The notes beneath the pieces are model-generated. The model was not told the DNA's origin and did no database searches. It worked only from the letters and a program-made list of their open reading frames with translations. Source: an uncultured Spartobacteria bacterium (lineage in GTDB: Bacteria > Verrucomicrobiota > Verrucomicrobiia > Chthoniobacterales > UBA6821). From it: DNA of 18,245 bases. The position numbers were made by a program, and so were the translations under genes. Below are positions 7,388-16,191 of the stretch, piece after piece (positions within the stretch are counted from its first letter, which is position 1; each line of letters begins with the position of its first letter). The stretch is taken from positions 1 through 18,245 of the forward strand of contig CAIKYN010000099.1 of NCBI GenBank assembly GCA_903831635.1. Direction: 5' to 3'.

Positions 7388-8790
7388 GCAGTATTATTAT
7401 TCGTAATTCCTCGGTTCGGAAAGCACCAGAGGCCGATTTGCCTGTCACATCCTCCTATCAAAAAAGTCTTCAGCGAGGCATCACGGCACTGTTGACTTTA
7501 GTAATCGTGGAGGGATTGCTCAGAAAAATATTGCCTTCTCTCTCAATTCCTCTCTTTTTTGCAAAAGACTTTGCGATTTTGTACTTGGGACTAAAGGCAT
7601 CATTGGGAAAGTTGCCTGAGGCAGGGCAACGTATCCTTTCATGGCAGATTGGACTGCTGGTGCTTATGCTCCCTTGTATACTCGATACAACAATTAGGGA
7701 TCCGGTTCTCGGAGGATTCGGAATGAAACAGTATTGTCTTTTTCCTTTTGTGGGAGTGGCGTTTTGTGCAGCGTACCTTCCAGATCAGGGGAGGGCATTA
7801 GCGAAGCTTCTAAAATTCCTAGCCCTATCGATCATTGCTACAAGTGCTTTGGCTATGCTGGAGAGTCGTCTCCCATCAAGTCACTGGCTAAACACAACCC
7901 CTGAAGGAGAGAGTCTGGCCGGTTTTGCAGCCGGGGGTAAACTCAGGGTTTCTTCTTCCTTCGTCTTTGTCGCTCAATACTGCATGTATTTGAACGGGAT
8001 GGTCGGGATCCTTGCATCGTTCATTATGCTAAGGAAAGTTGAGCGAGGCTTTTGGTATCGCATGCTTCCCGTGATTATTCTTTGTTTTTTCATCGTCGGC
8101 GTGTTCATCACAGGATCGCGAACTGCTGTTATTGGAACACTCGTGATTACCATGACTGGCTCTGGGGTTCTTCTTCTGGGATCAGGAGCATCCAAAGCGA
8201 TCCGTGTCTTTTTTTTCCTGGGCATCGCTTTTCTCGCCTACATGACAATACATATGCTCTTTCCAGAGGCCTTCATGGCCTATGAAGCTAGGTCTCAGGA
8301 TTCCGGCGGCACTTCTCACGTGCAAGATGTCATGGCGCGAGTTGTGAGTGGATTAATCGATTGGACGGGTTCAATTAAGACTACGCCGATCCTTGGCAAT
8401 GGTCTCGGGATCCAGTCCAATGGATCTGAACGTTTAAGTCCGTGGGCTAGTCTCTTAAAAGCCAGATGGGGTTGGATGGAGACCGACCAGCACATGGTGC
8501 TCTTTGAGGGCGGAATTTACTTGGTCGCAATTTGGTACTCCTTCCGCCTGTTTGTAATTTTATACACAGGTATTTGCTTGCTTGAGATGAGGGATCCCCT
8601 GAAAGCGACGAGTGCGGCTTTTTGTTGGGGATTAGTGCTGGTTGAGGGTGCTGTAGGTACTCTCTCAACTCAGCCACCACTTGCGATTTGGTGGTGGACT
8701 TCCATAGGACTCATTCTTTGTCTTAGGGAATACGATAAGATGGTTCCGCTACAAAAGATTCGCCTTAAGACCTATGCTCGGGATCTTTGA
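7384..8790 (+). CDS. O-antigen polymerase/ligase-like membrane protein (Wzy/WaaL superfamily)
   Basis: This 468-residue inner-membrane protein has roughly ten to twelve hydrophobic segments, including about 31-47, 54-71, 86-103, 116-134, 142-160, 190-218, 226-243, 247-266, 273-293, 378-400, 412-430 and 435-452. Between about 295 and 370 lies a large hydrophilic loop, expected in the periplasm, containing ILGNGLGIQSNGSER. Family features are ITGSRTA (G244-SRTA248) at the start of a transmembrane helix and ETDQHMVLFEGG, with H370 and E375, which matches the conserved histidine region of Wzy and WaaL proteins. It would join lipid-linked repeat units into polymer or transfer glycan to an acceptor; the sequence cannot separate the two. 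It is the only such protein here, set in the middle of the transferases and translationally coupled on both sides (4-base overlap before, 17 after). Confidence 0.85.
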   Translation: MSSIIIRNSSVRKAPEADLPVTSSYQKSLQRGITALLTLVIVEGLLRKILPSLSIPLFFAKDFAILYLGLKASLGKLPEAGQRILSWQIGLLVLMLPCILDTTIRDPVLGGFGMKQYCLFPFVGVAFCAAYLPDQGRALAKLLKFLALSIIATSALAMLESRLPSSHWLNTTPEGESLAGFAAGGKLRVSSSFVFVAQYCMYLNGMVGILASFIMLRKVERGFWYRMLPVIILCFFIVGVFITGSRTAVIGTLVITMTGSGVLLLGSGASKAIRVFFFLGIAFLAYMTIHMLFPEAFMAYEARSQDSGGTSHVQDVMARVVSGLIDWTGSIKTTPILGNGLGIQSNGSERLSPWASLLKARWGWMETDQHMVLFEGGIYLVAIWYSFRLFVILYTGICLLEMRDPLKATSAAFCWGLVLVEGAVGTLSTQPPLAIWWWTSIGLILCLREYDKMVPLQKIRLKTYARDL

Positions 8791-9976
8791 CAGTCATCCT
8801 GTTCAGTACAGGGCTCCGGTCTATAGGGAATTACAGGGCCTTGCTCCGGGGGCATTTCATGTTTTCTACGCAACGGATATCTCGACCCGCGGACATCTGG
8901 ATAAAGGCTTTGGCGAGAGGATTACGTGGGATGGTTCCCTGCTTGAAGGCTATCCCTGCACGGTTTTATCCTGCGAACGAGGAGATCCGCTCCGGAGATT
9001 TCGGAGTCTGAGTGGTAAAGGTGTCGCTAAGATTTTCAGTGACTATAAATTCACAGCAGTTCTTCAGACCCAGTATCTCTATGCCTATGATTTGGAAGTG
9101 CTATGGCAGGCGCGCCGTTACGGCATCCCTGTCTGGATCCGTCAAGAAACGCAGGATGAGGCCTTTCGCAGAGGGAGATTTAAGGATTGCGTCCGAGATA
9201 GTGTCTATAGGCTTCTCTACTCGCAGGTATCACATGCCTTTTCGATTGGAAATCTCAATAGAGAACATCTTCTAAAACATGGAATCCCAGCTTCACGAAT
9301 GACTCCTGCTCCATATTGTACGCAGGACAGATTTGCAGGGATGCCTGAGGCTGAACTGCAGGCGATTCGGAGATCATGCCGCTATGAACTCGGGATCGCT
9401 GAGTCATCCACCGTCATCGGTTTCTTTGGCAAACTCATTCCTAAAAAAGATCCGGGACTTATCCTTAAAGCTATTTCTAAGATGCCGGAGGGTCTGCAAA
9501 AGAACCTCGAAGTGCTCTTTGTTGGTTCCGGTGAATTGGAATCGGAATTACATGAACAGGCATTGCCTCTAAAGAACAACGGAGTGCCGGTGCGTTTTGC
9601 TGGATTTGTCAACCAATCTAAAATCGCGGATTTTTATGCTGCCACCGATATCTTGGTTCTGCCTTCGCGGCGCATGGGTGAAACTTGGGGGCTTGTCGTG
9701 AATGAGGCGCTCCAAGCCGGTTGTTCCGTCGTTGTCTCAGATGCCGCAGGATGCGCTGTGGAGTTCGCTCAACTTCCCTATGTCTCGGTTTTCCAAACTG
9801 AAAATGTCGAGGCTTTGGGCGACTCGATACGGGAGATCCTCGAGAACCCGCTCCCCGATAGAAACTGGGCCCGCCCGGTAATGCAGAGGTATTCCATTCA
9901 AGTGACAGCGGAAGCAATAGCCTCTTTAATAAGAAAATCACACGCTACTCAAAAAGATAAGGTAATCCAGGCATGA
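8774..9976 (+). CDS. Family 4 (GT4, GT-B fold) glycosyltransferase
   Basis: This is a 400-residue GT4 enzyme. The N terminus MLGIFDSHPVQYRAPVYREL (S7-HPVQY12) is typical of a GT4 subgroup common in surface polysaccharide clusters. Next come TQYLYAYDLEVLWQAR and a WIRQETQDE segment (about 96-128), then the C-terminal domain with IGFFGKLIPKKDPGLILKAI (about 215-235), VLFVGSGELESEL (about 250) and the donor-binding E303-TWGLVVN-E311, followed by GCSVVVSDAAG. The ATG at 8774 overlaps the polymerase-like gene by 17 bases, and starting there gives a complete first strand. No clear ribosome binding site is seen, so translation is probably coupled. It ends in an ATGA junction with the methyltransferase. 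Donor and acceptor cannot be assigned. Confidence 0.93.
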   Translation: MLGIFDSHPVQYRAPVYRELQGLAPGAFHVFYATDISTRGHLDKGFGERITWDGSLLEGYPCTVLSCERGDPLRRFRSLSGKGVAKIFSDYKFTAVLQTQYLYAYDLEVLWQARRYGIPVWIRQETQDEAFRRGRFKDCVRDSVYRLLYSQVSHAFSIGNLNREHLLKHGIPASRMTPAPYCTQDRFAGMPEAELQAIRRSCRYELGIAESSTVIGFFGKLIPKKDPGLILKAISKMPEGLQKNLEVLFVGSGELESELHEQALPLKNNGVPVRFAGFVNQSKIADFYAATDILVLPSRRMGETWGLVVNEALQAGCSVVVSDAAGCAVEFAQLPYVSVFQTENVEALGDSIREILENPLPDRNWARPVMQRYSIQVTAEAIASLIRKSHATQKDKVIQA

Positions 9977-10854
9977 GCCTTGTGAGTAAAATCTCGGAGC
10001 TATGGAGGCTTTTGCATTATTGGAAAAATCATCCTCTTGCTTCCCGCAATCTCTTCGGCACCGTCGAGCGTTTTATAAGATGGCAAGTGGGCTCAAGGTT
10101 CGTGAATTATCCGTTAATCGTACCTTGGATTGGAGGGGCCACATTAGCAATGGAGCGTGGGATGACAGGGGCCACAATGAACTATTATTGCGGACTTCAT
10201 GAGTTCACAGAAATGGCATTTCTTCTTCATTTTCTCAGGCCAGAGGATCTGTTTCTGGACATCGGGGCCAACGTCGGTTCCTACAGCGTGCTTGCTTCGG
10301 GTGTTTGCAAGGCACACAGTCTTGCGGTCGAACCAGTTCCCTCCACACACGCCAGACTACTCCGGAATATTGCCCTTAACGAACTCTCTGATCTCGTGGT
10401 TCCGTGTCGTACGGCGTTGGGTTCTCAGTCTGGCATGATTCAGTTCACTGCTGATAATGACACGATGAACCGAGTGGCTCCTTCGGGCTATCAGGGAGGT
10501 GTGATCGAGGTTCCTGTCACGACCATTGATGGTCTTTTAATAGGATTTCCGAGTTCTATTTTTTGGAAGGTTGATGTTGAGGGATATGAGGATCAGGTTT
10601 TTGAGGGAGCTGGCCAGGCGATCACGGAACCATCACTCAAGGTTCTGTTGTTGGAAAGTTCACCTCTTGCAGTTACGGCCAAATTGGAAGCAATTGGGTT
10701 TTCACCCTACCTCTATGAGCCTTTCTCCAGGACTCTTTCTAGGATCAGAAGTCCTGAGGGAGCAACGAACTGCCTCTGGATCCGAGATCTTGAGTTTGTA
10801 AGTTTCCGTCTCAGGAAGGCCGATGCTTTCCGTGTTTTGGACATGCATATTTGA
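9973..10854 (+). CDS. FkbM-family SAM-dependent methyltransferase
   Basis: This is a 293-residue class I methyltransferase. The SAM-binding motif is LFLDIGANVGSYS (D96-IGANVG102), followed by the acidic end of strand 2 in AVEPVPS (E120) and the FkbM signature KVDVEGYEDQVFEGAG (D201, E203, G204). FkbM enzymes methylate hydroxyls of polyketides and sugars, and in glycan clusters they usually O-methylate a residue of the repeat unit. The first 70 residues are a basic and aromatic extension ahead of the catalytic fold, longer than in the second FkbM gene at 17548, so the two probably act on different substrates. The ATG lies in an ATGA overlap with the upstream GT4, with AAGGT at 9959-9963 as a possible ribosome binding site. 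It ends 16 bases before the preferred start of the next gene. Confidence 0.9.
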   Translation: MSLVSKISELWRLLHYWKNHPLASRNLFGTVERFIRWQVGSRFVNYPLIVPWIGGATLAMERGMTGATMNYYCGLHEFTEMAFLLHFLRPEDLFLDIGANVGSYSVLASGVCKAHSLAVEPVPSTHARLLRNIALNELSDLVVPCRTALGSQSGMIQFTADNDTMNRVAPSGYQGGVIEVPVTTIDGLLIGFPSSIFWKVDVEGYEDQVFEGAGQAITEPSLKVLLLESSPLAVTAKLEAIGFSPYLYEPFSRTLSRIRSPEGATNCLWIRDLEFVSFRLRKADAFRVLDMHI

Positions 10855-10870
10855 TCATGCGTCCGATGGC

Positions 10871-12040
10871 ATGAACCTAGTCTTCCTGACCACTCCTAAC
10901 TTCACGGGATCGAGGAGCATGCCGCGGTTCGCCGCCTTGGTGGGGGAGGGGATGAGGGAGCGTGGGCACTCTGTGGAATACAGGACTGCAGAGTGCAAGG
11001 TTTCCCGTTTTTTCCCCCCATCTCCCGCTCCTCTTCTCAAGTGGGCAAGATATGTCGACCAATACCTTCTATTTCCTTCCGCATTACGGCGTTCCATCCA
11101 GAGTGATTCCGACAAGACCCTCTACATTGTGACCGATCAAGGACTTGGTATGTGGATTCCTGAGATTGTCACGCGCCCACATGTTCTCCATTGCCACGAC
11201 ATGTTGGCCATCCGCTCTTCCCTAGGGGATTTTCCTGAGAATCGCCTTTCCCTGACAGGGCGTCTCTATCAGTCGAGGATTCGCTCAGGTCTTTCCAGGG
11301 CTAATAACTTTATTTCGGTCTCGGAGGCCACGCGGAATTCCCTGCATATGATTCGGGGTATCCCAGCCGGGATTTCCGAGGTGATTCACAATGCCCAGAA
11401 TCGACCGATCCAACGGATGTCACTTGAAGAGGCATCAAACTGCTTGCAGATATCTGTTCCGTTGCCCGAGCAACGCCCGATCATCCATGTCGGAGGTAAT
11501 CAATGGTACAAGAATAGGGAGGGCGTTTTGCAGATTTATACGGCTTATGCTGCGACCTCTTCTGATCCGGCTCCCCTCTGGATGATTGGAGGCGAACCCA
11601 CTTCCGCGATGCGTCTTCTAGAGAGGATGGTTCCATCTCAAGGTCGTGTGCATTTCATGACAGATGTGACCGATTGTAAATTATCGGCTATCTACTCGTT
11701 GGCCGCCGCACTTCTTTTTCCAAGCCTTGAGGAGGGATTTGGATGGCCGGTTGCCGAGGCCATGGCTTTCGGGTGTCCCGTAATTACAACGGGCATTGCA
11801 CCGATGACGGAGGTGGGTGGGGAGTCTGTTGTCTATGTGCCGCGTGCTGGACTTTCTCATCAGAGGCAGGAGTGGGCTGCAAGTTGTGCACGCATCTTGA
11901 ATAAGACGCTCTCATTGTCAGATGATCAAAAAACCATGATGATCAAGAGGGGAATTGATCGGGCAACCCGCTTCAACCGGGATGATTTTCTCGACCGATG
12001 TGAGTTCATTTATAGTTCCATTCTTGCCAATAACTCATGA
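10871..12040 (+). CDS. Family 4 (GT4, GT-B fold) glycosyltransferase
   Basis: This 389-residue GT4 enzyme is counted from the ATG at 10871. An upstream in-frame ATG at 10823 would add 16 residues (rich in Cys, Trp and Phe, with no role in the fold) and overlap the methyltransferase by 32 bases. The 10871 start puts the first strand MNLVFLTTPNFTGSR at the N terminus and leaves a 16-base gap. Motifs are LHCHDMLAIRS (about 115-125), FISVSEATR (about 155), H206-VGGNQWYKNR216, which is the form seen in mannosyl- or rhamnosyltransferase-like GT4 proteins, and E288-GFGWPVA-E296 as the donor-binding E-x7-E, followed by FGCPVITT. No ribosome binding site stands out. It is cytoplasmic, with substrate unknown. 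It ends in an ATGA overlap with the next GT4. Confidence 0.91.
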   Translation: MNLVFLTTPNFTGSRSMPRFAALVGEGMRERGHSVEYRTAECKVSRFFPPSPAPLLKWARYVDQYLLFPSALRRSIQSDSDKTLYIVTDQGLGMWIPEIVTRPHVLHCHDMLAIRSSLGDFPENRLSLTGRLYQSRIRSGLSRANNFISVSEATRNSLHMIRGIPAGISEVIHNAQNRPIQRMSLEEASNCLQISVPLPEQRPIIHVGGNQWYKNREGVLQIYTAYAATSSDPAPLWMIGGEPTSAMRLLERMVPSQGRVHFMTDVTDCKLSAIYSLAAALLFPSLEEGFGWPVAEAMAFGCPVITTGIAPMTEVGGESVVYVPRAGLSHQRQEWAASCARILNKTLSLSDDQKTMMIKRGIDRATRFNRDDFLDRCEFIYSSILANNS

Positions 12041-13461
12041 AAATTCTGCGCGTTATTGCATCCATGGATCCGGAGACAGGTGGGCCATGCCAGGGGATCA
12101 GGAATTCGATTCCTGCCCTCAAGGCACTTGGCTGTGAAAACGAAGTGGTATCCTTTGATTCAAAGGATGCGCCTTTTGTCTGCAGGGAGGAGTTTCCAAT
12201 TCATGCCCTGGGATCGGGAATAACACCTCTGAGTTTTAATTTCGCCCTGTTACCATGGATGGAGGCTAATCTCGAGCGTTTTGATGCAGTGATCGTGCAC
12301 GGTCTCTGGCTCTGGCCTAGCATTGCCACATGGATTGCGATGCAAAGGCTCAGGAAGAAAGCCCAGCGATTGGGTATCCCATCCACCACCGCCCTCCTAA
12401 ATACTTGCCGCCAGCTCCTAGTTCCAAAAATCCCTCCTTACTGCGTGATGCCCCACGGGATGTTGGATCCATGGTTTCAGAAGAGTAAAGGCCGGCGGCT
12501 CAAATCCCTCCGCAATCTCATTTATTGGAAGTTGATCGAGCATCGTGTGATCCGTGATGCACAAGCACTTCTGTTTACCTGCGAGGAGGAACTCAGTCTG
12601 GCACGAAAGACCTTCCGTCCTTACGAGCCACATCAAGAATTTAATGTAGGCTATGGAGTGCCACCACCACCTCCTCCCTGTGCTACGATGCAGGAGGCGT
12701 TCCATGTAGGGTGCCCCGATCTTCCAAGCGCTCAACCTTACCTACTCTTTTTGGGTCGCATTCATCCCAAGAAAGGTGTCGATCTTTTGATTCGCGCCTA
12801 CACAGAGGTCTTTGAAGCCCGGCTAAAAGCACAATGTGACAACCCGGTTGATGGGGTATCCCATATCCCAGCTTTCTCTTCTTTTTCCCCATCACCTAAG
12901 GCGGATACTCCACTCCCTACCAATCCCGTTCCGGCATTGGTGATCGCCGGCCCCATTGACTCGAACTACGCCCAGGAAATGATCTGCCTTGCCGAGTCTC
13001 TCCTTCGGGGATCCGTGTTCTCCCCTACTACTTCTAATAATTCCCGATATCCCATTACCAAGGCACCATTCTGGATGAATCGGCCATCCATTCACTTCAC
13101 TGGTATGCTTCAAGGTAATGCAAAATGGGGAGCGATTCACGGGTGCCAGTCGTTGATTCTTCCTAGTCATCAGGAAAATTTTGCCATTTCTGTGGCCGAA
13201 GCACTCTCCTGCGGCAAACCGGTTCTTATCTCCAACAAGGTCAATATCTTCAAAGAGGTTGAAATTGCAGGTGCCGGGATAGTCGATCGTGATGACGATA
13301 TGGGATTGGCTACATTACTCCAAAAATGGAATGACCTTGATGATTTGGAACGCCAAAAGATGTCCCAAAATGCGCTCCAGCTTTTTCAGAAACGATTCCT
13401 TAGTACAACAACTGCGATCCGACTCCTTGAAGTCCTAAAAAAGATCACCCTGGTGTCTTGA
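12037..13461 (+). CDS. Family 4 (GT4) glycosyltransferase with two low-complexity insertions
   Basis: At 474 residues this is about 80 to 100 longer than the other GT4 enzymes of the cluster. The N-terminal domain has the GG loop (T14-GGP17), VIVHGLWLWPS (about 86-96) and M138-PHGMLDPW146, a signature of a GT4 group found in exopolysaccharide operons, followed by the FTCEEELSLA segment. The C-terminal domain has LFLGRIHPKKGVDLL (about 235-250), VIAGPID near 302, and the donor-binding E380-NFAISVA-E388. The extra length comes from a run of six prolines (209-214) at the domain linker and two Ser/Pro-rich stretches at about 267-297 and 326-348. These sit in the second Rossmann domain where related enzymes have short loops. 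The reading frame and catalytic motif remain intact, so it is probably active. Start and stop are coupled to both neighbours. Confidence 0.9.
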   Translation: MKILRVIASMDPETGGPCQGIRNSIPALKALGCENEVVSFDSKDAPFVCREEFPIHALGSGITPLSFNFALLPWMEANLERFDAVIVHGLWLWPSIATWIAMQRLRKKAQRLGIPSTTALLNTCRQLLVPKIPPYCVMPHGMLDPWFQKSKGRRLKSLRNLIYWKLIEHRVIRDAQALLFTCEEELSLARKTFRPYEPHQEFNVGYGVPPPPPPCATMQEAFHVGCPDLPSAQPYLLFLGRIHPKKGVDLLIRAYTEVFEARLKAQCDNPVDGVSHIPAFSSFSPSPKADTPLPTNPVPALVIAGPIDSNYAQEMICLAESLLRGSVFSPTTSNNSRYPITKAPFWMNRPSIHFTGMLQGNAKWGAIHGCQSLILPSHQENFAISVAEALSCGKPVLISNKVNIFKEVEIAGAGIVDRDDDMGLATLLQKWNDLDDLERQKMSQNALQLFQKRFLSTTTAIRLLEVLKKITLVS

Positions 13462-14504
13462 AACTGATGAACCCTATCAAGTTGGATCAGTGGAGCCTTT
13501 TGGCAGGACTAAGGTTTCTTTTGGCGCTGATCGTGGCCTCCGGACATTTGCATCTTTTTGTACCCCGACTTGGACTCATGACTCCATTTGCCCATCTTGG
13601 ATCGATCGAACCCGTTTTGGGATTTCTTGTGATAAGCGGTTATTCCATCGGGTTTTCCTACAGCAAGAATCCAGATGGGTTTTTCAGGCGCCGTCTCCAT
13701 AGGATTTATCCCATTTATTTGGCCTCGATCATCCTGACCCTGTTGGTCCATGCCGCGATAAGGCATGAGTCACTTCCACAGCCTGGAACCCTCGTTCTCA
13801 ACGGACTATTTCTAAATCAGATATTCACTAGCTCCTATGTGGGGCCAGCCTGGAGTCTTTCCCTGGAGTTTTGGCTCTATTGTTTGGTGCCTTTTTTCTT
13901 TAGGAGTTCACCAGGCTTTCTCAAGTCGGCTGCCTGGTTTTCCTTTGCATCGTTTGTGGTCTATTCATGGTGCCGTAGCATTTTCCATCTACCCTACTTT
14001 TCTGAGGTCGAGTATGGGGGAAACCTCTTGATCCTTTCCTTTATTTGGATCTGTGGCCTGCGACTTGCCGATCCCCGCAGTGATAAAGAGGTAGTGCTTT
14101 GGGAGATCGGAATCATGTTTTCACTTCAGGTCATCACGATTCTCCTCATCGAACTTGCAAGTCTGGGCAAACATCATGATTTAATGGGATTTTTCAGGCA
14201 AAATCATGCTGAGACAGCAATGCACGCGACACCACTTTTGATTACCTTCCTTGTTTTTTTCTTCTTGGTTCTGCAAAAAAATGCCGGCCAGCAGCGTTCC
14301 TCAACATTGCGATTTTTCGGCGATATCTCCTATCCGCTCTATCTTGTGCATATTCCAGTCTACAGCGCTCTCGCTTGGTGGGGTGTGAACAATTCGCTTC
14401 TCCTCATTGGAAGTGCCTTGGGAGTTTCAACACTTATTTATATGGTTTTGGATCGCTACTCGCAGAGACGCCACCTTGGTCTTTCTAAACCCATTCTGCC
14501 GTGA
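13458..14504 (+). CDS. Membrane acyltransferase, acyltransferase-3 family
   Basis: This is a 348-residue integral membrane protein with around ten hydrophobic helices. Family signs are GLRFLLALIVASGH with R19 and H30 in the first helix (the conserved Arg/His pair), GFLVISGYSIGFSYS (about 55-69), R77-RRLHRIYP85, the G129-PAWSLSLEFWLY141 motif, and a late ISYPLYLVHIPV helix. Members transfer acetyl or other acyl groups from a cytoplasmic donor to sugars on the far side of the membrane (OafA-like enzymes of O-antigens). There is no SGNH domain at the C terminus, so it is the short form. The TTG at 13458 would give a TTGA overlap with the previous stop, in line with the junction style of this operon. 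The ATG at 13467, 5 bases after that stop, is an equally good start and loses only three residues. It probably O-acylates the polymer or repeat unit. Confidence 0.9.
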   Translation: MKLMNPIKLDQWSLLAGLRFLLALIVASGHLHLFVPRLGLMTPFAHLGSIEPVLGFLVISGYSIGFSYSKNPDGFFRRRLHRIYPIYLASIILTLLVHAAIRHESLPQPGTLVLNGLFLNQIFTSSYVGPAWSLSLEFWLYCLVPFFFRSSPGFLKSAAWFSFASFVVYSWCRSIFHLPYFSEVEYGGNLLILSFIWICGLRLADPRSDKEVVLWEIGIMFSLQVITILLIELASLGKHHDLMGFFRQNHAETAMHATPLLITFLVFFFLVLQKNAGQQRSSTLRFFGDISYPLYLVHIPVYSALAWWGVNNSLLLIGSALGVSTLIYMVLDRYSQRRHLGLSKPILP

Positions 14505-15628
14505 AAATCACCATCATCCAGGGGGCCTTTTTTCCCGTACCCCCCATCATGGGTGGAGCTGTTGAAAAACTTTGGTACGGCTTGGGACGTGAGTTTGCAC
14601 GTGCGGGTCATGAGGTCACCCACATTTCACGCAGGCATTTAGAATTGCCCGATCAAGAGAATAATGGAGGCGTGAACTACCTGCGGGTCAAAGGAGAGCA
14701 TTCCACCAATAACATTCCCCTGCTGAAGCTGCGTGATTTTTTTTACACTTGGCGTGTACTGCCGCTTCTTCCACAGGCCGATATTCTCATAAGCAATACG
14801 TTCTGGCTTCCTTTGTTACTCCGCGATCCATCACGGGGAAAAGTGATCATCAGCGTTGAGCGGATGCCCAAGGGACAGATGCGATTTTATCGGAGAGCCT
14901 CGATTTTCCGTGCCTGCTCTACTGTCGTGGCGGATGCAGTTCGCGCGGAGCTCCTCCCCGAAGACAAACGTGTTCGGATGATACCCAATCCCCTTCCCCA
15001 CAGGGTGGAATCATCCATCCACCTTTCGCGAAAGCAACCGATCATTCTCTATGTTGGAAGGATCCACCCGAAGAAGGGGATAGAACTGCTGTTGCGTGCC
15101 GCCATGAATCTGCCATCTCCTTGGAAAGTTGTGATCGTCGGACCTCACGACGAGGCTCGCGGAGGGGGAGGGGAGGCCTACCTTGAAAAGCTCAAGAGTA
15201 TGGTGGGGAAAGCTACCGTCGAATTCCGTGGGCCGATTTTTAATGATGAAAAACTTATCAGTTTTTACGAGGAAGCCTCTCTCTTTGCATACCCATCGGT
15301 GGACGGGGCCGGAGAAGCCATGCCGATCGCTCCTCTTGAGGCCATGGCCCAGGGGTGCGTTCCGATTGTCTCCGCACTAGATTGTTTTGCCGATTTTGTG
15401 AGTGATGGAGTCAATGGGCTGGTTTTTGATCACCATGCATCGGATCCTGTCGCCGCCCTTCACGAGGAGATTGCGCGCCTCTGTTCAGATCCAGCTCTTC
15501 GGGAACGTTTGGCCCTTCGAGCCATGGAGGTGAGACACTCTCACTCCCTAGGAGGAATTGCAGAAAAATTCCTTCACCTTTTTTCGGGAATCGTGAGCAT
15601 GAAATTCAAGGATTCTATATCAGAATGA
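14501..15628 (+). CDS. Family 4 (GT4, GT-B fold) glycosyltransferase
   Basis: This is a 375-residue GT4 enzyme starting at a GTG that shares GTGA with the stop of the acyltransferase. The start is fixed by the first strand KITIIQGAFFPVPP and the loop GGAVEK at 18-23. The C-terminal domain shows ILYVGRIHPKKGIELLLRAA (about 184-203), VVIVGPHDEARGGGG (about 211-225), a predicted acceptor-side GPIFNDEKLISFYEEA, and the donor-binding E272-AMPIAPL-E280 followed by MAQGCVPIVS. This is a complete, ordinary GT4. The local base composition is higher in G+C (42 of 60 bases at 15301-15360) than in the GT2/GT8 section. An ATGA junction couples it to the acetyltransferase, so the two may modify the same part of the glycan, though that is only suggestive. 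Confidence 0.93.
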   Translation: MKITIIQGAFFPVPPIMGGAVEKLWYGLGREFARAGHEVTHISRRHLELPDQENNGGVNYLRVKGEHSTNNIPLLKLRDFFYTWRVLPLLPQADILISNTFWLPLLLRDPSRGKVIISVERMPKGQMRFYRRASIFRACSTVVADAVRAELLPEDKRVRMIPNPLPHRVESSIHLSRKQPIILYVGRIHPKKGIELLLRAAMNLPSPWKVVIVGPHDEARGGGGEAYLEKLKSMVGKATVEFRGPIFNDEKLISFYEEASLFAYPSVDGAGEAMPIAPLEAMAQGCVPIVSALDCFADFVSDGVNGLVFDHHASDPVAALHEEIARLCSDPALRERLALRAMEVRHSHSLGGIAEKFLHLFSGIVSMKFKDSISE

Positions 15629-16191
15629 CTATGCCTCCTCCAATCCGGGAACAATCAACACCTTACGATTCCCCGTGGAATTTTCGGACCAAGCTTGCCA
15701 TGCAGCTCTGGGAGATGTGCTGGGCTCTCTTCTGCTCCTGGACGCCGAAACCTTGCAATGCCTGGCGACTACTATGGCTTCGTCTCTTCGGGGCCTCTAT
15801 CAACGGAATCCCATTTGTTCACCAGCGTGCGCGTATCGCCATGCCATGGAATCTCAAGCTTGGACATCGTGCTTGTCTCGGAGATCGAACGAATGCATAT
15901 AGTCTTTCGAGAATTGAGATCGGAGAGCATGCTACGGTCGCCCAAGAGGCCTATCTCTGTACGGGCTCACATGAGATCGATCATCCCTCTTTCTCTTTAT
16001 GTACGGGAGACATCAAGATTGGCGCTCATGCATTCATTGGAGCTCGCTCTTTTATTTTGAAGGGGGTGACCGTCGGCGAAGGTGCGGTCGTGGGAGCCTG
16101 TTCAGTGGTTACCAAAAGTGTTTCCCCATGGAGTGTGAATGCAGGTCAACCCTGCCATGAAATCAGGAAGCGCCGGCACGATGCCCCCTGA
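15625..16191 (+). CDS. Left-handed beta-helix (hexapeptide repeat) O-acetyltransferase, WcaF-like
   Basis: This 188-residue soluble protein should use acetyl-CoA to O-acetylate a sugar in the cytoplasm. After an N-terminal helical part with aromatic residues (WEMCWALFCSW, about 29-39; WRLLWLRLFG, about 47-56), hexapeptide repeats begin near residue 70. The coils NLKLGH, RIEIGE, DIKIGA, VTVGEGAVVG and ACSVV carry the usual small or hydrophobic residue every sixth position. The likely catalytic histidine is H116 in CTGSHEIDHPSF, the same context as in WcaF and related colanic-acid-type acetyltransferases. It forms trimers in characterised relatives. The ATG at 15625 is in an ATGA overlap; the second Met (15631) is an alternative. 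It lacks the C-terminal extension of the maltose acetyltransferases. The acetylated sugar is unknown. Confidence 0.9.
   Translation: MTMPPPIREQSTPYDSPWNFRTKLAMQLWEMCWALFCSWTPKPCNAWRLLWLRLFGASINGIPFVHQRARIAMPWNLKLGHRACLGDRTNAYSLSRIEIGEHATVAQEAYLCTGSHEIDHPSFSLCTGDIKIGAHAFIGARSFILKGVTVGEGAVVGACSVVTKSVSPWSVNAGQPCHEIRKRRHDAP

Noticed and set aside
10823..10870. Upstream extension of the GT4 gene starting at the ATG at 10823
   Set aside because: The added 16 residues precede the normal first strand and overlap the conserved frame of the methyltransferase gene by 32 bases, so the ATG at 10871 is preferred.
13006..13027. GGGGA...TCCCC inverted repeat in the GT4 gene at 12037
   Set aside because: A five-base stem inside a coding region with no T run and no repeat elsewhere is expected by chance.
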